Shown here in pieces: positions 1-5,406 of a DNA stretch of 5,410 bases. The stretch comes from JBDRGD01 sp043818095. GTDB taxonomy: Bacteria > Chloroflexota > Dehalococcoidia > Dehalococcoidales > RBG-16-60-22. Position 1 is the stretch's first letter. Each line of letters begins with the position of its first letter. The position numbers and the translations under genes were made by a program. The notes below the pieces were generated by a model. That model had not been told where the DNA came from. It searched no databases and was given only the letters and a program-made list of their open reading frames with translations. The stretch spans positions 1-5,410 of the forward strand of contig JBDRGD010000054.1 in assembly GCA_043818095.1 (NCBI GenBank), written 5' to 3'.

Positions 1-366
1 CGCGACGATGCTGGCCCGCACAGCGGCGGGCGTGCAGGTCCCTCAGCCGCCGTTCCCGGCGATGAGGGCGTCACAGCCGTGCTTCTTCATCGCTCCCGGG
101 AGGGCGTGCAGGGACGCGTCCACGCCGACGACCTCCAGGGAGGGCATCTCGCTGTAGGGGACGATTTTAATGCCGGGATAGCGCTTTTTCAGCTCCGCCC
201 GAATCTTGCCGAAGGTCTTTTCCCCCCAGAAAAGGCGGTTCCACGCCTCGCAGACGGTCTTCCCTGCCAGGGTGTCCGGGCGGGGGGCGGGGTGCGTCGA
301 CTCGGCAGTAACATCGCCCGTGGGGCGCAAAACCTCGAAATGTACGGAATCCGCTTGATTCTTCAT
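1..366 (-). CDS. UGSC-family selenoprotein, Sec at the in-frame UGA (C-terminus beyond the window)
   Basis: A conventional reading stops at the TGA at 45-43 and gives a 107-residue protein ending in AGNGG. The same frame stays open from there to the window edge and reads U-G-T-C-T-P-A-A-V-R-A-S-I-V-A. From memory, this is how the UGSC family of (seleno)proteins continues: U/C-G-S-C, then T-P-A-x-V-R and a helix. Here Thr replaces the usual Ser. The upstream part also fits the family: a charged N-terminus with APRPDTLAGK at about 27-36, an alpha/beta segment with KIRAELKKRYPG at about 54-65, and DALIAGNGG just before residue 108. The predicted redox pair is Sec108 and Cys111. No signal peptide or membrane segment is visible, so it is probably cytoplasmic. 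The ATG at 366 has AAGGAG five bases upstream. It lies 29 bases after the flavoprotein gene, so the two are probably cotranscribed. Its biochemical role is unknown to me. The alternative is a truncated pseudogene, which the SECIS-like hairpin and conserved continuation argue against. Confidence 0.85.
14..31 (-). promoter_or_regulatory. Candidate bacterial SECIS hairpin
   Basis: On the minus strand, 31-26 reads GCCCGC and 19-14 reads GCGGGC. They form a perfect 6-bp stem closing the six-base loop CGCTGT (25-20). The stem begins 11 bases and the loop 17 bases after the UGA. Bacterial SECIS elements lie in the coding sequence just after UGA, usually with the apical loop about 16-37 bases away and a G in the first two loop positions, both of which hold here. 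I did not fold it computationally. GC-rich coding sequence can form such a stem by chance, so this supports rather than proves recoding. Confidence 0.6.
43..45 (-). other. In-frame UGA recoded as selenocysteine (residue 108)
   Basis: The minus-strand codon is TGA, preceded by codons for AGNGG and followed in frame by G-T-C-T-P-A-A-V-R. The selenocysteine would be the first residue of a U-x-x-C redox motif. A normal stop here would remove the family's key motif and leave the protein ending in a glycine-rich loop, which makes little structural sense. Recoding needs SelA, SelB, tRNA-Sec and SelD elsewhere in the genome, none of which is in this window. Confidence 0.82.
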
Positions 367-371
367 TGCGT

Positions 372-377
372 CTCCTT
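372..377 (-). promoter_or_regulatory. Ribosome binding site of the selenoprotein gene
   Basis: AAGGAG on the minus strand lies five bases (ACGCA) before the ATG at 366-364, and fixes that start. It falls in the 29-base gap after the TAG of the upstream flavoprotein gene. No terminator-like hairpin is evident in that gap, which supports a shared transcript. Confidence 0.75.
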
Positions 378-395
378 ACCGGATAAAGTATTGCC

Positions 396-1916
396 CTAGC
401 CCGGCTGTCTCCGGCGGGCGGGCAGCGGCTCCTCGCGGCTGACGTTCTCCCCGGCGATGCGCCCGAAAGCGATGCACTCGGCGAGGTTGCAGCCTCCGGA
501 GGGATACAGCATACCATAGATTGAGCCCAGCTCACCAGCGCCGTAAAGCCGCGGGATGGGGTCGCCCGCAGGATTTACTATTTGCGCACGCTGATTGCGC
601 CGCGGTCCGCCCTGCGTGTTCGCCCCGCCGGGCCACAGCTTCATGGCGTAATACGGGGGACGGTCCAGGGGAATCAGGTCCGTGGGCCGCCGTTTGAATT
701 CGGGGTCGTGCCCCTGTTCGCAGCGCCGATGATACTCGGTGACGGTCTTTTCCAGGCTGTCGCCGGGGATGCCCGCCCGGTCTGCCAGCTCTCTGACGGT
801 GCGGCCGGAGACAATCCAGCCCTGCTCCAGTTCTTTCCGGTTGTCCTGGCTCCAGCGGTAAAGCTGCTGCGGCCCCGCGGGACCGGAGGCGGTATTCGCC
901 AGGGGGCCGCCTTCCATGCGGCGCTGGTCGAATATCCAGAAGCTGGGGATGCGGGGGAACTCCAGCCGCTGGGTATCATAGACCCCGAGCTCGTAGTAAA
1001 GGGAATGCAGGCGGTGGTTCTCGCTGGTAAAGCGCATGCCCCGGCGGTCCACGACGATGTAGCCCGCGGTCTCCGGGACGGGCTTGTCCCGCAGCAGGCG
1101 GGTGGTCCAGCCCTTGCCGCCCAGGTCCAGGGTAAAGGCCCAGGGATACTCCGGGAACTTGGCGACCCACCGCGCCGAGCAGCAGTTCATGTGCCAGAGG
1201 TCCGCGCCCGCGGCGAGCGCCATTCTCACGCCGTCGCCGGTATTCGCCGGGCTGCCGAGAAAATAGGCGGGATAGGCCCGCAGGTAATTCATCTTGAGAG
1301 GCTCGTCGAACTCGAAGCCGCCGCAGGCGAGGACGACTCCCCGCGCGGCGCCGATATCCTCCCGCTTTCCCTCCGCCGTCGACGCGCTTACCCCGACGAC
1401 CGCGCCGGCGGGGTTCTTCAGCAGCTCCCTGGCCGCCGTGCCGTAGCGCACGGTGATGCCCCGCCGCCGCACCTGCTCGTAAAGCAAGGCCATCATGCGG
1501 ATGCCGCTGCCGTGATACTGCCACACCTCGATGCTCTGCGCGCCGGGGAGGTCAGGGTATTCGCCGCCGGTAGCCACCATGTGGACGCTGCCGCCCATCT
1601 TCTCCGCCCAGTCTTTATTATCGGCGATGTATTCCGCCCAGACCGCGGCTACCTCCGGGTTCGTCCAGGGGATATCGGACGTCTTGGAGTCCAGCAGCTT
1701 GAGAAAGCGGGCGGTCTCCGCGGGGTTGTTGGAGCGGATAAAGCCGGCGGTGGAGAGGCTGCTGGTGGTGTAGTGTCCTTCCTGCGGCTGTTTTTCCAGG
1801 ATGACGACCTCGGCGCCGAGGTCGTGCGCCGTGATTGCCGCGACGACCGCCGCCATGCCGTAGCCGATGACTACGACGTCCGCAGCTTTACCCGGACTTT
1901 GTTTAACTGATGCCAT
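396..1916 (-). CDS. FAD-dependent oxidoreductase, fumarate reductase/KstD-like (paralogue A)
   Basis: This 506-residue protein is a typical length for single-subunit FAD_binding_2 family enzymes, which reduce or introduce C=C bonds using FAD. Residues 13-42 form the Rossmann strand-turn-helix (DVVVIGYGMAA) ending in VILEK, where Glu41 would bind the ADP ribose. The third glycine of GxGxxG is Ala23 here, unlike in the two paralogues. Further family blocks are CGGFEFDE (198-205), TGDG (226-229) and WHMNCC (241-246), followed by PSFWIFD, NTQGGPRR and a C-terminal Tyr471-P-S-G-Gly475 before FGRIAGEN. The Tyr/Gly pair resembles that of 3-ketosteroid 1-dehydrogenase. No signal peptide or haem-binding CxxCH domain is seen, so it is cytoplasmic. 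A GTG six bases upstream (1922) is in frame, but AGAGAG sits properly spaced only for the ATG at 1916. It is the first gene of the leftward unit. The substrate is unknown. Confidence 0.9.
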   Translation of the reverse strand: MASVKQSPGKAADVVVIGYGMAAVVAAITAHDLGAEVVILEKQPQEGHYTTSSLSTAGFIRSNNPAETARFLKLLDSKTSDIPWTNPEVAAVWAEYIADNKDWAEKMGGSVHMVATGGEYPDLPGAQSIEVWQYHGSGIRMMALLYEQVRRRGITVRYGTAARELLKNPAGAVVGVSASTAEGKREDIGAARGVVLACGGFEFDEPLKMNYLRAYPAYFLGSPANTGDGVRMALAAGADLWHMNCCSARWVAKFPEYPWAFTLDLGGKGWTTRLLRDKPVPETAGYIVVDRRGMRFTSENHRLHSLYYELGVYDTQRLEFPRIPSFWIFDQRRMEGGPLANTASGPAGPQQLYRWSQDNRKELEQGWIVSGRTVRELADRAGIPGDSLEKTVTEYHRRCEQGHDPEFKRRPTDLIPLDRPPYYAMKLWPGGANTQGGPRRNQRAQIVNPAGDPIPRLYGAGELGSIYGMLYPSGGCNLAECIAFGRIAGENVSREEPLPARRRQPG

Positions 1917-1971
1917 TTTCACTCTCTACGGAAAGACTGCATCATCGTGGACAGAAAGCCTGGGGTCAACA

Positions 1972-1987
1972 ACCGCCGCCGGGCGGT
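1972..1987 (-). promoter_or_regulatory. Inverted repeat in the leader of the leftward unit
   Basis: ACCGCC (1972-1977) and GGCGGT (1982-1987) are perfect 6-bp arms around a four-base loop. If the leftward promoter at 2003-2030 is right, this lies about ten bases into the 5' leader. It could be an RNA hairpin or a protein-binding site. No T-run follows it, so a terminator is unlikely. Confidence 0.3.
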
Positions 1988-2002
1988 CTGGTCTAACGTG
2001 CC

Positions 2003-2030
2003 ATTTTAACATATCGCTATCGTTTATCAA
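2003..2030 (-). promoter_or_regulatory. Sigma70-like promoter of the leftward unit
   Basis: Reading the minus strand, TTGATA (2030-2025) and TAAAAT (2008-2003) are separated by 16 bases. TGT precedes the -10 box, giving an extended -10. Each hexamer matches the consensus at five of six positions. It lies in the most AT-rich stretch of the window. The predicted start is near 1996, giving a leader of about 80 bases to the ATG at 1916. A weaker alternative, TTGACC (1969-1964) with GATGAT (1946-1941), would give a short leader. Confidence 0.55.
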
Positions 2031-2089
2031 AAATTAAGTCCGTACGGTTTTATTCACCGCTGTCGGAAAATCTTACCCCTCCGTTCTGT

Positions 2090-2118
2090 TTGACAGCCAC
2101 CGGGTCGTGTGCTAGGAT
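2090..2118 (+). promoter_or_regulatory. Sigma70-like promoter of the rightward unit
   Basis: TTGACA (2090-2095) is a perfect -35 box. It is followed after exactly 17 bases by TAGGAT (2113-2118), with TGC just before it as an extended -10. The predicted start is near 2125, leaving a leader of about 94 bases before the ATG at 2219. Its position also shows that the in-frame TTG at 2090 is not the translation start. Confidence 0.7.
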
Positions 2119-2127
2119 AGTGCACAC
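2107..2127. promoter_or_regulatory. Operator-like palindrome over the -10 box
   Basis: GTGTGC (2107-2112) and GCACAC (2122-2127) are perfect inverted arms around nine bases that contain the -10 box TAGGAT. The symmetry and location fit a repressor dimer covering the -10 region and the start point. No regulator gene lies in the window, so the binding protein is unknown. Confidence 0.4.
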
Positions 2128-2205
2128 CATTTCCGTAATGCTGTCGCTCCCCCTGTCCCGAACGCTCCCCGGGCTCGCGGCAGCAGGGCCGTATATCACA
2201 CCGGC

Positions 2206-2211
2206 AGGAGG
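2206..2211 (+). promoter_or_regulatory. Ribosome binding site of the first rightward flavoprotein
   Basis: AGGAGG lies seven bases (CAGCCAC) before the ATG at 2219. It settles the start against the upstream in-frame codons, which would add 43 residues encoded by the promoter and leader. Confidence 0.85.
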
Positions 2212-2218
2212 CAGCCAC

Positions 2219-3751
2219 ATGCTAATCAGACGGACCCGCTGGCACGCGGAAGCAGACGTCGTGGTAATCGGTTACGGACTGGGGGGCGCTGCTGCCGCCC
2301 TGACCGCCCGTGAAGGCGGGGCCGATGTCATTATCCTGGAGAAGCAGGACAGCCCCATCCCCGTCAGCACCAGCATGATGGCTGGGGCGGTATTCATCAA
2401 TCCCTCCGATGCCCGGGAAGCGCGGCGCTACCTGGAAGCCACCTGCCGCACCGAGGAAGGGCGCTACTGGACGCCGCCGGATATCCTGCGCGTCCTGGCG
2501 GACTACTCGGTGGAAAACCAGCAGTGGCTGCGCAGCTTCGGCGTGGACTCCCTCCTGCGCATCCACGGGGGAGAGCACCAGGCGCCCGGTGTCGAGTCTA
2601 TCGATGTCTACCAGGTGCGGGGGCGGGGCGTCCTGATGATGGAGCAGCTCGACAAGCAGGTACGGGCGCGCGGTATCACGGTGATGAACAGCACCGCTGC
2701 CACCGACCTGCTGACCAACGAGCGCGGCGAGGTGGTGGGCGTCGCCGCGCGGCAGGGCGGGCGACGGGTCAATGTGCAGGCGCGCCGCGCCGTCGTCCTG
2801 GCCACCGGCGGCTTCGAGTTCGACGAGGAGATGAAACTCCAGTATCTAAAGGTATATCCCAGCTATTTCGGGGGCACCACCGCCTGCACCGGGGACGGCG
2901 TCAGGATGGCCCTCGGCGTGGGCGCGGATTTATGGCACATGAACTGCTGCTCGGCGACCTATGCCCTGAAGTTCCCCGATTTTCCGCAGGGGTTCCTCTT
3001 CGGCTTCACCGGGAAGCACTGGCGCTCGCCGGGAGAGTCCGTGCTGGAGGGTTTCGCGGGGCGAGGGTGGGGCGAAGATGCGGCGGAACGCCTGGCGGCG
3101 ATTCCCGGCTACGTCGTCGTCGACCGCGACGGCAAGCGTTACACGAATGAGAACGTCAAGCCGCACACCGTCTATTACGAACTGGGACTGTATGACACCC
3201 AGCGGCTGATGCATCCCCGCATCCCCAGCTACTGGATTTTCGACCAGAAACGGCTCGACGACAGCCCGCTGATCTGGGAGACCAGCGGCATCGCCGGGCC
3301 CCTGCGCGGCTACAAGTGGAGCCGTGACAACCGCGCCGAACTGGAAAAGGGCTGGATTAAACGGGGCGAGACGATTGCCGACCTGGCCCGGCAGATGGAC
3401 ATCCCGCCGGAGACGCTGCAAAAGACGGTGGACAACTACAACCTTTACTGCCAGCACGGCGAGGACGCGGAGTTCCACCGGGCGCCGGAGACGCTGGTGC
3501 CGCTGGCGAACCCGCCCTACTATTCTGTGCCCATCTGGCCCGGCGGGCCCAATACCCATGGCGGGCCCCGCCGTGACCGCAAGGCGCAGATACTCCGGGC
3601 GGACGGCAAGCCCGTGCCCCGGCTCTACGGCAACGGCGAACTGGGGTCGGTCTTCGGGATGCTCTACCCCGCCGCCGGCGGCAGCTTTGCGGAATGCATC
3701 GTCTTCGGGCGCATCGCCGGGGAGAACGCCTGCGCCCTGCCCCCGCGGTAA
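2219..3751 (+). CDS. FAD-dependent oxidoreductase, fumarate reductase/KstD-like (paralogue B)
   Basis: This 510-residue flavoprotein has DVVVIGYGLGG at 13-23, a complete GxGxxG, ending with Glu41 for the FAD ADP ribose. It continues with TGGFEFDEE (196-204), TGDG (224-227) and WHMNCC (239-244), then PSYWIFD, NTHGGPRR and Tyr483-P-A-A-Gly487 before FGRIAGEN. These blocks are shared with the other two flavoproteins here. Between KFPDFP (251-256) and the GYVVVD strand (from about 297) it has about 14 more residues than either paralogue, with an acidic GEDAAERLAAIP segment. That region lies next to the conserved WHMNC block and may alter substrate access. The start is set by AGGAGG at 2206-2211, and no signal peptide or haem motif is present. 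The likely role is cytoplasmic oxidation or reduction of an alpha,beta C=C bond next to a carbonyl. The substrate and electron partner are unknown. It is the first gene after the rightward promoter. Confidence 0.9.
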   Translation: MLIRRTRWHAEADVVVIGYGLGGAAAALTAREGGADVIILEKQDSPIPVSTSMMAGAVFINPSDAREARRYLEATCRTEEGRYWTPPDILRVLADYSVENQQWLRSFGVDSLLRIHGGEHQAPGVESIDVYQVRGRGVLMMEQLDKQVRARGITVMNSTAATDLLTNERGEVVGVAARQGGRRVNVQARRAVVLATGGFEFDEEMKLQYLKVYPSYFGGTTACTGDGVRMALGVGADLWHMNCCSATYALKFPDFPQGFLFGFTGKHWRSPGESVLEGFAGRGWGEDAAERLAAIPGYVVVDRDGKRYTNENVKPHTVYYELGLYDTQRLMHPRIPSYWIFDQKRLDDSPLIWETSGIAGPLRGYKWSRDNRAELEKGWIKRGETIADLARQMDIPPETLQKTVDNYNLYCQHGEDAEFHRAPETLVPLANPPYYSVPIWPGGPNTHGGPRRDRKAQILRADGKPVPRLYGNGELGSVFGMLYPAAGGSFAECIVFGRIAGENACALPPR

Positions 3752-3788
3752 CTTCACTACCCGGACGAAAGAAGGAAAGAAGCTAGTC

Positions 3789-3795
3789 AGGAGGT
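3789..3795 (+). promoter_or_regulatory. Ribosome binding site of the second rightward flavoprotein
   Basis: AGGAGGT lies four bases before the ATG at 3800 (AGGAGG alone is five bases before it). It falls in the 48-base gap after the TAA of paralogue B. No promoter-like hexamers or terminator are evident in that gap, which fits cotranscription. Confidence 0.8.
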
Positions 3796-3799
3796 CCCC

Positions 3800-5299
3800 A
3801 TGCTGGTTACGGATAAAGCAACCTGGAACGAAGAAGCGGAGATTATCATCGTCGGCTACGGAGCGGCCGGCGCCATCACCGCCATTACCGCCCATGGCCT
3901 GGGGGCGAAGGTCATCATCCTGGAGAAGCAGCCCGCGGACGACCACCTGACCACGAGCCACATGTCCGGGAGCATCTTTATCTCCCCTAACGACGCCAAA
4001 AAAGCGATGGTCTACATGGACCACCTGAATAAAGTTACGGATGACCTGGGCTGGACGGACCGGGAGACGCTGGAGGCGTGGGTGAAATACGCCTGCCAGA
4101 ACAATGAATGGCTGGCAAAGCTGGGGGGCACCGTGGAAAGGCACCAGGGCGGGCTGCGGGGAGAGCATGACCTGCCCGGCAGCGAGAGCATGGAGGTCTA
4201 TCATGTCCCGGGGCTGGGGTGGGGAATGATGCGGCTGCTCACCGGGGCGGTCGCTGACAGGAAGATTGAAATCCGGCATGATACCCGGGCGGACCGGCTG
4301 CTCACCAATGCCCGCGGCGAGGTTGTCGGGGTGCGGGCCCATCACAAAGGGAAAGAGGTCCGCTTCCGCGCCCGGAAAGCCGTGGTGATGACGCCGGGAG
4401 GCTTCGAGTTCGATGAAGAGATGAAGCTGAACTACCTCAAGGTTTATCCCACGGACTTCGCGGGGTCGCCCGCCAACACCGGCGACGGCATCAGGATGGT
4501 CCAGGAAGTGGGGGCGCAGCTGTGGCACATGAACTGCGTCTCCGCGCAGTGGGTCATGCAGTTCCCCCCCTTCCCCTTCAGTTTTGTCGCCAACTTCCGC
4601 GGCAGCAAGGGCACGGCTAACTGGCGCCGCGACGAGGTCAGGGGTAACCCCTGCGGCTACATCATCGTGGACCGGTATGGCCGGAGATACACCAACGAGG
4701 AAACGAAGTGGCACGCCATCTACTACGAGCTTACGCTGTACGACTGCCAGAAGCTGGAGTTCCCCCGCGTCCCCAGCTACTGGATTTTCGACATGAAAAG
4801 ACTCAACGGCGACCGCATCCCCCAGTGGCGATTGGGCCCGATGCAGGACCGCTACTACCACTGGAGCCTGGACAACCGGGCGGAGGTGGAGAAGGGGTGG
4901 ATTATCCAGGGCAAGACCGTGAAAGAGCTGGCGGGAAAGCTGGGAATGGACGCCGCCATACTGGAGAAAGAGGTCCGCAGCTATAATCGCTACTGTCGCC
5001 AGAAGGAAGACCCCGAGTTCCACCGCCCCGCCAAGCACCTGGTGCCCCTCGATAACCCGCCCTATTATGCGGTAGAGCTTCTGCCGGGCGCCTTCAATAC
5101 CCAGGGTGGTCCCCGCCGCAATGCCCGCGCCCAGGTCCTTGACCCCGAAGGCAAGCCGATACCCCGGCTCTACGCAGCGGGGGAGTTCGGCTCCATCTTC
5201 GGGATGCTGTACCCCACCGGGGGCGGCAACATTTCGGAGTGCATCGCCTTCGGGCGCATCGCGGGGGAGAACGCCGTCGGGGAAAAACCGGCGGCCTGA
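3800..5299 (+). CDS. FAD-dependent oxidoreductase, fumarate reductase/KstD-like (paralogue C)
   Basis: This 499-residue protein is the third member of the same flavoprotein subfamily. The N-terminal FAD-binding motif is EIIIVGYGAAG (14-24), with Glu42 at the end of the second strand (VIILEK). The sequence continues with PGGFEFDEE (199-207), PANTGDG (224-230) and WHMNCV (242-247), then PSYWIFD, NTQGGPRR and Tyr471-P-T-G-Gly475 before FGRIAGEN. Its PANTGDG, NTQGGPRRN and ECIAFGRIAGEN blocks match paralogue A more closely than B, although it is transcribed with B. The C-terminus lacks the basic tail of A. The same C=C oxidoreductase chemistry is expected in the cytoplasm. It may act on a related intermediate or as a subunit of a hetero-oligomer with B, but neither is shown by the sequence. 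It ends at TGA (5297-5299). Translation past that TGA shows no family-like sequence, so this one is an ordinary stop. Confidence 0.9.
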   Translation: MLVTDKATWNEEAEIIIVGYGAAGAITAITAHGLGAKVIILEKQPADDHLTTSHMSGSIFISPNDAKKAMVYMDHLNKVTDDLGWTDRETLEAWVKYACQNNEWLAKLGGTVERHQGGLRGEHDLPGSESMEVYHVPGLGWGMMRLLTGAVADRKIEIRHDTRADRLLTNARGEVVGVRAHHKGKEVRFRARKAVVMTPGGFEFDEEMKLNYLKVYPTDFAGSPANTGDGIRMVQEVGAQLWHMNCVSAQWVMQFPPFPFSFVANFRGSKGTANWRRDEVRGNPCGYIIVDRYGRRYTNEETKWHAIYYELTLYDCQKLEFPRVPSYWIFDMKRLNGDRIPQWRLGPMQDRYYHWSLDNRAEVEKGWIIQGKTVKELAGKLGMDAAILEKEVRSYNRYCRQKEDPEFHRPAKHLVPLDNPPYYAVELLPGAFNTQGGPRRNARAQVLDPEGKPIPRLYAAGEFGSIFGMLYPTGGGNISECIAFGRIAGENAVGEKPAA

Positions 5300-5305
5300 A
5301 CTAAA

Positions 5306-5345
5306 GGGGTGTTGCCTGTCCTTCGTTATTCTTCAGGCTCACCCC
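5306..5345 (+). terminator. Hairpin after the rightward unit, possible terminator
   Basis: GGGGTG (5306-5311) pairs with CACCCC (5340-5345), and GCCTG (5314-5318) pairs with CAGGC (5334-5338). The two helices are separated by a small internal loop and close a 15-base loop. The structure begins seven bases after the stop codon. An alternative pairing, GCCTGAA (5294-5300) with TTCAGGC (5332-5338), competes with it. No T-run follows, so it is not a canonical intrinsic terminator. It may act in transcript stabilisation. Confidence 0.4.
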
Positions 5346-5349
5346 CTTG

Positions 5350-5406
5350 CCCCCTCTCAAACATGTTTCGCCCTGCGTCACGCTTTTTCTGCTGTTTGAG
5401 AGGGGG
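5350..5406. repeat. 14-bp perfect inverted repeat, 29-base spacer
   Basis: CCCCCTCTCAAACA (5350-5363) is the exact reverse complement of TGTTTGAGAGGGGG (5393-5406). The left arm runs into a small palindrome, AAACATGTTT (5359-5368). No open reading frame of note occupies the spacer. The structure could be a strong terminator stem, an extragenic repeat, or one end of a larger repeat cut by the window edge. Confidence 0.6.

Noticed and set aside
43..366. A complete 107-residue protein ending at the TGA at 43-45
   Set aside because: The frame continues with a family-like U-G-T-C-T-P-A-A-V-R sequence and a SECIS-like hairpin, so the TGA is better read as selenocysteine.
582..1910. A 442-codon open frame on the plus strand
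   Set aside because: It is antisense to paralogue A and lacks recognisable motifs. It is a shadow of that gene.
1917..1922. GTG start at 1922 for paralogue A
   Set aside because: The AGAGAG sequence directly abuts the GTG, whereas its spacing suits the ATG at 1916.
1941..1969. TTGACC/GATGAT as the main leftward promoter
   Set aside because: The -10 match is weak (four of six). The TTGATA/TGT-TAAAAT pair upstream is better and lies in AT-rich sequence, although a secondary promoter is possible.
2090..2218. An N-terminal extension of paralogue B from the TTG at 2090, with a signal-peptide-like hydrophobic stretch
   Set aside because: It overlaps the -35 and -10 boxes and has no ribosome binding site. 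AGGAGG sits just before the ATG at 2219, from where the protein aligns with its paralogues.
2930..5038. A 702-codon open frame on the minus strand
   Set aside because: It lies antisense across paralogues B and C, has low-complexity Ala/Gly/Arg/Val-rich composition and no recognisable domain. It is a product of GC-rich third positions.
5297..5299. The TGA of paralogue C as a second selenocysteine codon
   Set aside because: The open continuation has no redox motif or family similarity, the protein already ends where its paralogues do, and the next bases form a terminator-like hairpin.
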